A program made the position numbers and the translations under genes. From Oscillospiraceae bacterium (lineage in GTDB: Bacteria; Bacillota; Clostridia; Oscillospirales; Ruminococcaceae), in contig CABIYQ010000011.1 of NCBI GenBank assembly GCA_902362965.1, positions 1 through 58,318 of the forward strand: 58,318 nt of DNA, in the 5' to 3' direction. Of this stretch, positions 26,068 to 33,758 are shown piece after piece (position 1 is the stretch's first letter; each line of letters opens with the position of its first letter). The notes under the pieces are model-generated. The model was not told the origin of the DNA. It saw only the letters and a program-made list of their open reading frames with translations, and did no database searches.

Positions 26068-29000
26068 TTACCCCTTATTATATGTTACCCACTGATAACG
26101 TGCTGTAAGCGGAGTTTTTCCGTCGTAATGATTTAGCCATTCATCAACTCCTGTTCCCGGCCATACGTTCATCATGATTCTTCCGGCAGTTGAAGGGATA
26201 TTATTATATGCCGTATAAACTGCTTTTCCGTCAACATACCATGTGATATGATCCGGCTGCCAATCAAATCCGTAAGTATGGAAACCTTCAGAAGCGTCAA
26301 AGCCAAGATCATACATATATTCATGATTACCGACTCCGTTTGTATAGTAATTGAACTGAACCTTCGTCGTGTCCTTGCCAAGTACTTCTATATCTATTTC
26401 ATCCCATGGATTATTTTCTGAAGGGCCTGTATAAGTGAAGAATGAAGAAACAACCCCGTCATTTTTTATAGCTTGCATAGATGTTTCATAGTATCCATAA
26501 TGATAAGTGTCTGCTGTTCTGTATTCAGCTCCTGAGTAATTATATTTACCGGAATAATCCTTATCAATGGTTAAATTAAGAACGCCGCCATCGAACGAGG
26601 TATTTTCTTTATACCACCCGCAGTCGAAACAGCTTCCATTAGACCAACCGTCAGACGCAAAGAATACTGGTGTTTCGCCCTTTCTGAAATCAGCGATAAC
26701 TGAAGCATTCTCATTTATAGCTGTACCATAGTCCTTTATTCCTCCAACTACAGGAGGAACTACTGGAACTTCCTCTTCATTAGGGAAAGAATCTATCATT
26801 CCAAGAAGAAACTTTTGGATAAGAATAACATCTGCAACAGAATATTTTCCATCCTGATTAACGTCAGCTGCCTTTGCCTCCGTTGCATTTGAAAATCCGC
26901 CGCTGATAAGACCTCTTTTTGCAATAATGAAATCAAATACATTAATACGTCCATCTGAATTTATATCGCCCAGAATAAAATCTGTTTCGGCAGTTTCATT
27001 TTCGCTTGTAAGAGAAACAAGATATGTCAGCGGAGAGTTCCAGTAAATTGTAATTTCATTAGTCGAATAACTTTCGGAGTTATCAACATAACACTTAGCA
27101 GCCGGAAGACCCTGACAATAAGCTTTAGCAGCACTGTCCTCAAGATTCTGATTTACACCGCCCACGAGCATTCCCTTCATTGCCTTTCCTGCTGCCATAG
27201 ACGGTCTGTGATGCGGATTTTCAGGAGAAACCGTTCCATAACCTGTAAAGAAACATTCTCCAACCGGATTTGTTCCAAGAAGATAATTCATCTGAGCATT
27301 TGCAGCGTCCATATAATCTGTATTTCCGGTTACTTTATATGCAGCACCAAGTATTATTCCGGCATTTGCAACAGTCATATTACTTCCCCAATTAAACTTT
27401 GTAATAGCAACCCCATAAGGAGAATTTGAAGAACAGTTAACAAATGTATCCGCCTGTGAAATCACGGCACTCTTTGCCTTTGTGTATATTGAAGAGTCCT
27501 TACTGATATTGTCGGCTGTAAGGATTGCGAGATTTCCGTAATCACCAACAAGAGCCCAATCCAAACCTATTGAAGCAGACATACCATTTAAAGCATTTTC
27601 ATACTTGCTGTTTCCTGTTGCACGGTATAACTGAGCCGCTGCCCAGTAACGCTCATCTTTGTCAGAAACATCACCGTATTCACCGGTAGATATATCCTCC
27701 GGATTTTTGAAAATCAGATTCGGGTTTGCCTCAAGAAAACTCCATGCTTTTTCGGCACGTTCTAGACAGCTGTTTGCAAAATTCAAATCAATATCCTTAT
27801 AGAATTCATATGCAAGAGCCATTGAAGCACAGAAATCGGCTGTTGCCGTTGTGGAAACAGGTGTGACGATAAGCTGATCCGTTTCCTTTTCAGGAGAAAC
27901 ATAACCCGGGAAATTTTCACATGTAACCTTATGATAAACTCCGCCGTCTGCACGCTGCATTTTCATCATCCATTCAAGCTCATAACGTGCCTCATCAAGA
28001 ATATCAGGAATGCCGTTTCCACTTTGAGGAATACCAATATTATCACTGTAAAGCTTAGGATTTGCTTCATAAGCGTAAAGAAGGTCGGCAATAGTTTTAG
28101 CTGCCGGAACAATATATCTGCCGTAATCTCCGGCGTCATGCCACCCACCGGAAACATCTATTTTTTCATTTGTTCCGTAAACGTATGCCATACCTGTATG
28201 GCAGGCAGAATGACCAAAATCACTGTCTGTTATCACTTCTCCGCAGCGCTGCAAATAGAGCATTCTTACACTATCATCAAGAAGATTTGTGTAGACGCTG
28301 TCAGATATTTCAAATGTATAGGAATTGTCAAGATTTCCGCACTTTATATAATATTTTCCGGACTGCGTAACAGAAGAGAAATCTCCGATTTTATTTGTTT
28401 CTCCAGCATACGAATTGCTGATATTTTCCGAGAGACTCCCTGTATAGACGATATTATCTGTTGCTGCGTCTACTACAGAAAATTGATTTTCACTGTCTGC
28501 GCCACGGAAAACAGCAGTCTTTTTGCTGCCGCATTTATATCCCACCTGATTTGTTACAATAGGAGGTTCATATGGTCTTGTAGCAGAATAATCGACTTTA
28601 CTGTCATCAACAAGTTCAAGAGAAACATTATCGATATAAATCTTATGCTCAGGAAGAACACCCTCATGTTTTTCCTGAATACCGCAGTTAAAAACAAGCT
28701 TAGACATGATATCTGTTTCAGCTTTCATAGTAAACTCATAATCAACGGTCTGAGGAACAGAAGTAAGTTCAAGACCTTTCCATGTATAAGCCTGATAAGT
28801 TCCGCCGTTTTGCTGTATCATTCCTTCGATATATCTGTCCGTAGAAGATGAAATATCGTATTTAAGACGATATACTCCGTTTTGATAAAGCGGAACAATA
28901 TCATAAAAAACCTGAACGGCATAATTAACTTTTCCGACATTGCTTACAGTCAGAGCAAGACGACCGTTTTCAGTGCTTAACGAACAAACGCCGCCGCTTT

Positions 29001-29160
29001 CCTTATATGTACTCCATCCGGTTATTCCAGAATCAAAAGTTGAATTACTTATAATGTTTGAAGCTGCTGAAACCATATTTGGTACAACCGGCAGAGCCGA
29101 AGCCATCACAGCGCATACAGCAAGTGCTGCTGTCAGCTTTTTAAATTTTCCTAATTTCAT
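26068..29160 (-). CDS. Cellulosomal bifunctional enzyme: CBM4/9-like, Ig-like, GH9, dockerin, GH16
   Basis: A 1030-residue secreted protein. Domains in order: signal peptide (1-32); carbohydrate-binding CBM4_9-like module (about 34-185); CelD-type Ig-like domain (about 197-285); GH9 catalytic domain (about 290-720) with D342/D345 in SGGWHDAGDYGRY and the proton donor E702 in NEITIYW; type I dockerin (729-791) with two calcium loops, GDINSDGRINVFDF and ADVNQDGKYSVADV; GH16 domain (about 808-1030) with E921, D923 and E925 in DEIDIEVLG. GH9 should cut cellulose and GH16 mixed-linkage beta-glucan. The dockerin places it on a scaffoldin, and its internal position between two catalytic domains is notable. 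It is cotranscribed with the downstream GH5. Confidence 0.95.
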   Translation of the reverse strand: MKLGKFKKLTAALAVCAVMASALPVVPNMVSAASNIISNSTFDSGITGWSTYKESGGVCSLSTENGRLALTVSNVGKVNYAVQVFYDIVPLYQNGVYRLKYDISSSTDRYIEGMIQQNGGTYQAYTWKGLELTSVPQTVDYEFTMKAETDIMSKLVFNCGIQEKHEGVLPEHKIYIDNVSLELVDDSKVDYSATRPYEPPIVTNQVGYKCGSKKTAVFRGADSENQFSVVDAATDNIVYTGSLSENISNSYAGETNKIGDFSSVTQSGKYYIKCGNLDNSYTFEISDSVYTNLLDDSVRMLYLQRCGEVITDSDFGHSACHTGMAYVYGTNEKIDVSGGWHDAGDYGRYIVPAAKTIADLLYAYEANPKLYSDNIGIPQSGNGIPDILDEARYELEWMMKMQRADGGVYHKVTCENFPGYVSPEKETDQLIVTPVSTTATADFCASMALAYEFYKDIDLNFANSCLERAEKAWSFLEANPNLIFKNPEDISTGEYGDVSDKDERYWAAAQLYRATGNSKYENALNGMSASIGLDWALVGDYGNLAILTADNISKDSSIYTKAKSAVISQADTFVNCSSNSPYGVAITKFNWGSNMTVANAGIILGAAYKVTGNTDYMDAANAQMNYLLGTNPVGECFFTGYGTVSPENPHHRPSMAAGKAMKGMLVGGVNQNLEDSAAKAYCQGLPAAKCYVDNSESYSTNEITIYWNSPLTYLVSLTSENETAETDFILGDINSDGRINVFDFIIAKRGLISGGFSNATEAKAADVNQDGKYSVADVILIQKFLLGMIDSFPNEEEVPVVPPVVGGIKDYGTAINENASVIADFRKGETPVFFASDGWSNGSCFDCGWYKENTSFDGGVLNLTIDKDYSGKYNYSGAEYRTADTYHYGYYETSMQAIKNDGVVSSFFTYTGPSENNPWDEIDIEVLGKDTTKVQFNYYTNGVGNHEYMYDLGFDASEGFHTYGFDWQPDHITWYVDGKAVYTAYNNIPSTAGRIMMNVWPGTGVDEWLNHYDGKTPLTARYQWVTYNKG

Positions 29161-29181
29161 AATTATTTTCCTTTCAGCAAT

Positions 29182-29208
29182 AGCAGTGCCAGACCACTGC
29201 TTTTTTCC
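29182..29208 (+). terminator. Terminator-like hairpin opposite the GH9-GH16 leader
   Basis: AGCAGTG (29182-29188) / CACTGCT (29195-29201) is a perfect 7-bp stem followed by six T on the plus strand. On the minus strand the same hairpin lies in the 5' leader of the GH9-GH16 gene, about 20 nt before its ATG. Either an antisense terminator or a leader structure. Confidence 0.45.
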
Positions 29209-29289
29209 GATATTTACAATTTTAATAATACTTAATTAAAGCCGTAAAGTATACAATTTTTATGATAAAAATAATAAAAATATGATACT

Positions 29290-29321
29290 CATAAAAACAG
29301 GTCGCTCTATTCGGCGACCTG
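29290..29321 (-). terminator. Terminator of the AraC regulator gene
   Basis: CAGGTCGC (rc of 29314-29321) pairs with GCGACCTG (rc of 29298-29305), followed by TTTTTAT on the minus strand. The stop codon of the regulator (29307-29309) lies in the loop, so the first arm is coding sequence. Confidence 0.85.
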
Positions 29322-30056
29322 CATAATTGATAATTTATATTGTTTTTTATATTTTTTAGGAGTTGTTCCTGTATATTTTTTGAATATTTTTATAAAATAA
29401 CTTTGCGAACTGAATCCCAACATATTACTTATTTCAATGTCACTATATTCCGTATATAAAAGAAGAGAGGTTGATTCTTCAATTTTCAGCTTGTTAACAT
29501 AATCACTGAAAGTTATTCCGGTTTCCTTTTTGAAAAGTCTTGAAAGGTGGGCGCCGCTTATTTTCAGACTATCTGCTGTTTCCTCAAGTGAAATATGACT
29601 GTGAAGATGACGTATAATATATTCTATCGCACGAACTATCTGCTTAGAATAAACTCCGTCAAGCTTTATCTTACGCATTTTTTTAGTATAACCTTCTATC
29701 ATTTCCACATGAACTTTACTAAGTTCGCTTTCATTCTGACATTTATCGGCTTTCATAATATAAAAATCGCTGAGATTATATGCTTCTTCAGGAGTCATTC
29801 CTCTGTTTATGCAGTATCTTGCAACTATTGCTGCAAGAACCACCAAATGATATTTCAAATTACGCAGAAAATCTTCGCTTAAAACCCCGCACCCATCACA
29901 GAAAATCGGTTTCATAAATACTTTCACAAGCTCCATATTACCGGAACATATGCTTTCATAAAATGCAATTTCCCGATCAAACGAAGTATGCTCAAAATCA
30001 TTCTCACGTTTTGAAAATAAATGCTCTGCAATCATTTTTTCAGTTTCAACACTCAT
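29307..30056 (-). CDS. AraC-family transcriptional regulator
   Basis: A 249-residue protein with a C-terminal AraC/XylS double helix-turn-helix (about 145-245): ISLEETADSLKISGAHLSRLFKKETG, then IEISNMLGFSSQSYFIKIFKKYTGTTPKKYK. The N-terminal 140 residues are helical and cysteine-containing and are not a cupin I recognise; the YCINRGMTPEEAYNLSDFYI segment resembles regulators found near sugar-degradation genes. It lies between the two dockerin-bearing gene units and transcribes in the same direction, so it is the obvious candidate for controlling them (inference). It has its own promoter and terminator. Confidence 0.92.
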   Translation of the reverse strand: MSVETEKMIAEHLFSKRENDFEHTSFDREIAFYESICSGNMELVKVFMKPIFCDGCGVLSEDFLRNLKYHLVVLAAIVARYCINRGMTPEEAYNLSDFYIMKADKCQNESELSKVHVEMIEGYTKKMRKIKLDGVYSKQIVRAIEYIIRHLHSHISLEETADSLKISGAHLSRLFKKETGITFSDYVNKLKIEESTSLLLYTEYSDIEISNMLGFSSQSYFIKIFKKYTGTTPKKYKKQYKLSIMQVAE

Positions 30057-30150
30057 AATATCACCTTATATCAATCCTTATGAAAAGTTATGTCAATCAT
30101 TTATTCATATTTTTACATTACTTCTTTTCAGAGGTCTGCATTTTTTTCTT

Positions 30151-30179
30151 ATTATATCACATTTTTTGCTTTTTCTCAA
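30151..30179 (-). promoter_or_regulatory. Promoter of the AraC regulator gene
   Basis: TTGAGA (rc of 30174-30179) and TATAAT (rc of 30151-30156), 17-bp spacer, about 90 nt before the ATG at 30056. Confidence 0.75.
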
Positions 30180-30212
30180 TTGAGTCAGGTAAATTTTTTC
30201 TTAAATCAAACT

Positions 30213-30248
30213 TATATAAATAAAAAGCTGCAGTTAAACTGCAGCTTT
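30213..30248 (-). terminator. Terminator downstream of the GH30-CE1 gene
   Basis: AAAGCTGCAG (30224-30233) / CTGCAGCTTT (30239-30248), a 10-bp perfect stem followed by a T-rich run on the minus strand. It lies about 200 nt after the GH30-CE1 stop, beyond the GC-rich intergenic element. Confidence 0.8.
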
Positions 30249-30444
30249 CAGTTTGTCGAAAAAGCCAATCTATAAACAATTCATGAATCGCCCTCTCTTG
30301 CAGGGCGTCCCCTATTGCGTAGCGCTCTAAGGCAAGGAATTTCGCCGCATGCGGACGGTGATAAGAATACTTTGCCCCATTACCCCTCAGTCTTTGAAAA
30401 AGCTGGCGAAACTTTACCTTTAGTACTGGCTACAAAAGAACTTT
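30249..30444. repeat. GC-rich intergenic element, probable dispersed repeat remnant
   Basis: About 195 nt that differ sharply in composition from the AT-rich gaps around it. It contains CGCCCT/AGGGCG (hairpin), the palindrome CCGCATGCGG and GCGTAGCGCT. It directly abuts the GH30-CE1 stop codon. No protein-coding frame. It resembles the dispersed non-coding repeats common in gut Clostridia, but only one copy is in the window, so this is an impression. Confidence 0.4.
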
Positions 30445-33303
30445 TTAATTTGCCTTAAAGATAAACCTGAGATAATTATAGAAATGCGGCTGAACACTTG
30501 AAGCGTCATGACCTCCGTCAGAAACTTCATGCCAGATATGTTCTACACCATTGCCATTAAGAATGTTGTGATATAATGACGGCTGATTTCCTACCGTTCC
30601 ATCATTTCCGCCACCTGTAATCATAAGAAGATATGGCATATCATAAGCAGGCTTAAGCTCATTTTCCTGAAGCTGACCAGGATGCATACTCAAATCTACG
30701 CCGGGAGTAAGTCCGGGAGCAGGGCAAGCAGCACCGACATATCCAAACAGATCCGAACGTGTAAGACCTATGAAAAGCGATTCACGTCCACCCATTGAAA
30801 ATCCGGTTATAGCCGTATTTTCACGTCCTGTTTTAACTGAAAAATTACTGTTGATATAAGGCATGAGATCGGTTGTGAGGTCATTTATGAAATTATCATA
30901 ATTTAGAGAGTTCTGCAAATCAAGACCCGAGCAGTTCTCCTGTTCCTTGCTTGTATAGATATACGGAAAAACTACAATCATTTTTTCAGCATCGCCCGTT
31001 GACATAAGATTTCCAAGCATATTTCGAACTTTACCCATTGCGGCAAGAGAATCCTCATTTTCCCAATAACCATGCATTGCATAAAGTACAGGATATTTTT
31101 CGTTTTCAGAATATCCCGGCGGCAACAGAACATTTACATTTGTCATTCTCTCTCGTGTTGTTGAGTAATACTGATATTTTGTAAGCGTACCATATTTAAC
31201 CCATGAATATTCCTCCGTACAGCCTGCAAGAGCATACTCTGAAAGAGATTCTTCGGCATTTTTCATATATTCGGAAGGAGCGACAACCGGCTTTTCAGCA
31301 ACCGGAAATTCGTTTATCTGTCCAAGAATGAATTTCTGAATGAGAATAATATCATCTACGTTAAAATCTTCGTTCTGATCAACATCTGCCAGTACCTTTT
31401 CTGATGACTTGCTGAATCCGTTTACAAGTCCTCTTTTGGCAATAATATAATCAAATACGTTTATACAACCATCTGAATTTATATCGCCAAGTATTAAATT
31501 CTGAGATTCTCCGGCACCTATAATTATTGTTCCTGCAACTGCACCGATGACCTCATCAATATAGAAATTATTTGTTGTTTCGGCTGTTTCGATATAAATC
31601 CGTAAATCTGAAGCGTTTGCCGGAATTTTATAATTTTTGTTTGCAAGCTGAACCCATTCGCCTTTGATTGCTGTTGCTTGTGCAATAGTATCATATTTTT
31701 TATCACCGCTTGCATCAGTATATTCAAGCTTAAGGTAAAAGTTATCTGTTGCACTGCCGTCAAAATACATTACATTTGCACTGAAGCTATATTCATTTCC
31801 GGCTTTAAATGCACGGCTTAAAGTTTTTGAAGCTCCATTCCATGCGTTTGTTCTGTCCTTGACTAACAATGATTCATCACCAACGTATGAGGTTCTTCCG
31901 CTTGTAATAATTGATCCTGCCCCTCTTATATTCCAGTCACAAGTGTCTCCTTCAAAGCCGTCTGCAAAGTACCAGCCATATTCATTCGGAGTGATCGATT
32001 CATCAGAAAGGGTAACAACAAATGTTGAAACACTGTTTGCCGGAAGCTGTGCATAAAAGTTATGGTCAGAATAATTCATATTCAGTGTAGGAGAAAGGTT
32101 TTCACTGGAAGAGGTTCTGTAACGGTCAACATTTGAAATATTGCGGTCATTGTCTATAACGAAATTCTGAGTATATTCTGAGTCGCTTTTGTTAACCGCA
32201 ACTATAGTAACCTGATTATCATCGCCCTTGTATGCAGAAACCAAAACATCCTCTGCCGGTTGTTCGATAGCGTCAATTCTAACATCTCCGGGACGCACAT
32301 ATTTTGAATACTGTGCCATACAATAACCACGCTTGCTGATATTACCGTCTTCAGTCATTAAACCGTAACTTCTGCGAATATACCACCATGTATATGCGCT
32401 CATATTTCCGACAACCATAGCATTGTGGATATTTTCCGCCACCTGTATAGCTTCAGGATAACGGTTAGCGGAATCAGCGTCGCTGTTAGGAACATAAACT
32501 TCTGTCATCCAGATTTCCTTACCTGAGTTTTCAAGATCGGGAAAGTCCATCCACTCTCTTGCAGTACCGTACATATGAGTGCCAAACAGATCACAGTTTT
32601 CCATAGCCTTACTGTTATTCAGTATCTTTCTGTAAAATTTCTTTCCGCCGTCAGGTACCCATGACGCATTTTCAGGTGCATACTGGAAAGACTCAGGAGA
32701 CATAAGTCTTGTACTTGTTATCATGTCTCCATAGTTTGCAATGAAATCAGTTGTTTCATCTGTTGACCAATATGTCCATTCAGAAGCATAGTCCGGCTCA
32801 TTCTGAACTGATATTGAATAAAGGTCAACGCCATTATCTTTCATATAAGTACCAAAATCATTAAGGTGCTGTGCATAAGCAGCATAATTTGATTTTGGAA
32901 TGTGGAGTTTACCATTACTTCCTCCTGATTCTGCGAGATCTGCAGGTGGTTCCCAAGGTGACGCAAAAATAGTAACATCACCCATTTTCGTAGCATACTG
33001 TGCCGTTGGGAGAGCTTTGTACCACTGATTCTTATCAGGATTAACGAACACACGAAGTATAGTGAGACCGAGTTCATTATCACCATTTCCGAAAGCTGTT
33101 TTTTTCTGTGAATCCGTAAGGCTGCTTCCCGTCCATTCCGGATGATCTATGCCGCCAAAGCCACGTATAGTCTGATATTCCTTGTTAATATCAATTATAA
33201 CTTCAGCAGCAGCATTAGATTTTTGCTCAGGCAGCGCAGCTGTTAATGTAAACAGCACGGCAGATGATACAAGTACAGACAAAAGTCTTTTTATAATTTT
33301 CAT
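30445..33303 (-). CDS. Cellulosomal xylan-degrading enzyme: GH30, CBM22, dockerin, CE1 esterase
   Basis: A 952-residue secreted protein. Domains in order: signal peptide (1-32); GH30 (about 35-432, subfamily 8-like) with acid/base E169 in VQNEPDY and nucleophile E268 in IWMTEVY; CBM22-like xylan-binding module (about 445-590); type I dockerin (605-668) with GDINSDGCINVFDY and ADVDQNEDFNVDDI; C-terminal CE1-type esterase (about 680-952) with nucleophile S836 in GFSMGG and H932 in DGGHD. Predicted to cut glucuronoxylan while removing acetyl or feruloyl groups. AGGAGG precedes the ATG. Its dockerin is very similar to that of the GH9-GH16 protein, so both probably bind the same cohesin type. Confidence 0.95.
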   Translation of the reverse strand: MKIIKRLLSVLVSSAVLFTLTAALPEQKSNAAAEVIIDINKEYQTIRGFGGIDHPEWTGSSLTDSQKKTAFGNGDNELGLTILRVFVNPDKNQWYKALPTAQYATKMGDVTIFASPWEPPADLAESGGSNGKLHIPKSNYAAYAQHLNDFGTYMKDNGVDLYSISVQNEPDYASEWTYWSTDETTDFIANYGDMITSTRLMSPESFQYAPENASWVPDGGKKFYRKILNNSKAMENCDLFGTHMYGTAREWMDFPDLENSGKEIWMTEVYVPNSDADSANRYPEAIQVAENIHNAMVVGNMSAYTWWYIRRSYGLMTEDGNISKRGYCMAQYSKYVRPGDVRIDAIEQPAEDVLVSAYKGDDNQVTIVAVNKSDSEYTQNFVIDNDRNISNVDRYRTSSSENLSPTLNMNYSDHNFYAQLPANSVSTFVVTLSDESITPNEYGWYFADGFEGDTCDWNIRGAGSIITSGRTSYVGDESLLVKDRTNAWNGASKTLSRAFKAGNEYSFSANVMYFDGSATDNFYLKLEYTDASGDKKYDTIAQATAIKGEWVQLANKNYKIPANASDLRIYIETAETTNNFYIDEVIGAVAGTIIIGAGESQNLILGDINSDGCINVFDYIIAKRGLVNGFSKSSEKVLADVDQNEDFNVDDIILIQKFILGQINEFPVAEKPVVAPSEYMKNAEESLSEYALAGCTEEYSWVKYGTLTKYQYYSTTRERMTNVNVLLPPGYSENEKYPVLYAMHGYWENEDSLAAMGKVRNMLGNLMSTGDAEKMIVVFPYIYTSKEQENCSGLDLQNSLNYDNFINDLTTDLMPYINSNFSVKTGRENTAITGFSMGGRESLFIGLTRSDLFGYVGAACPAPGLTPGVDLSMHPGQLQENELKPAYDMPYLLMITGGGNDGTVGNQPSLYHNILNGNGVEHIWHEVSDGGHDASSVQPHFYNYLRFIFKAN

Positions 33304-33431
33304 TTTTACCTCCTGTAAAAATATAATTAATATAATTTTAATTTGAAGCTGTACAAAATATGTATGACAACCTTATACGAAATCTTTATACGATCTTTCC
33401 CATAATGTAAAAATACACAACATTTTTTATA

Positions 33432-33460
33432 ATTATACTATATGCAATAAAAAATGTCAA
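33432..33460 (-). promoter_or_regulatory. Promoter of the GH30-CE1 gene
   Basis: TTGACA (rc of 33455-33460) and TATAAT (rc of 33432-33437), 17-bp spacer, giving a leader of about 120 nt. The remaining 33461-33682 of this 455-nt gap is AT-rich; it holds a 17-nt sequence also found after tRNA-Pro (see findings) and no gene. Confidence 0.85.
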
Positions 33461-33682
33461 TAAATTTCACAATATCATTTAAAATTTTATGCATTTTGAC
33501 TATATAATTTAATAATTTTCGTGCTATTCGCTGTCAAAATTTGGGCCAAATTTCAACATGAATGACGTATTTACGCCGTTTAAATCCAGCTTTTCTCAGT
33601 TGTTAACCTACTATATATTATTTTCCAAAAAACTATGCTGTTTCCAAAACTAATACCAATTGTTTTATTCTCGGATTCCCTG

Positions 33683-33711
33683 TTGATTTTCAATACAAAT
33701 TTTGGTATAAT
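33683..33711 (+). promoter_or_regulatory. Promoter of the type III restriction-modification operon
   Basis: TTGATT (33683-33688) and TATAAT (33706-33711), 17-bp spacer, about 48 nt before the mod ATG. Confidence 0.75.
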
Positions 33712-33758
33712 ATTAATAATTTGTCAATTTTTGGTAATAACAACAGGAGGAAAACTAA

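Noticed and set aside
27931..28851. 306-codon open frame on the plus strand
   Set aside because: Fully antisense to the GH9-GH16 gene, whose domains and catalytic residues are intact. The translated sequence is rich in Cys, Ile and Arg without any family pattern, and no ribosome-binding site or promoter precedes it.
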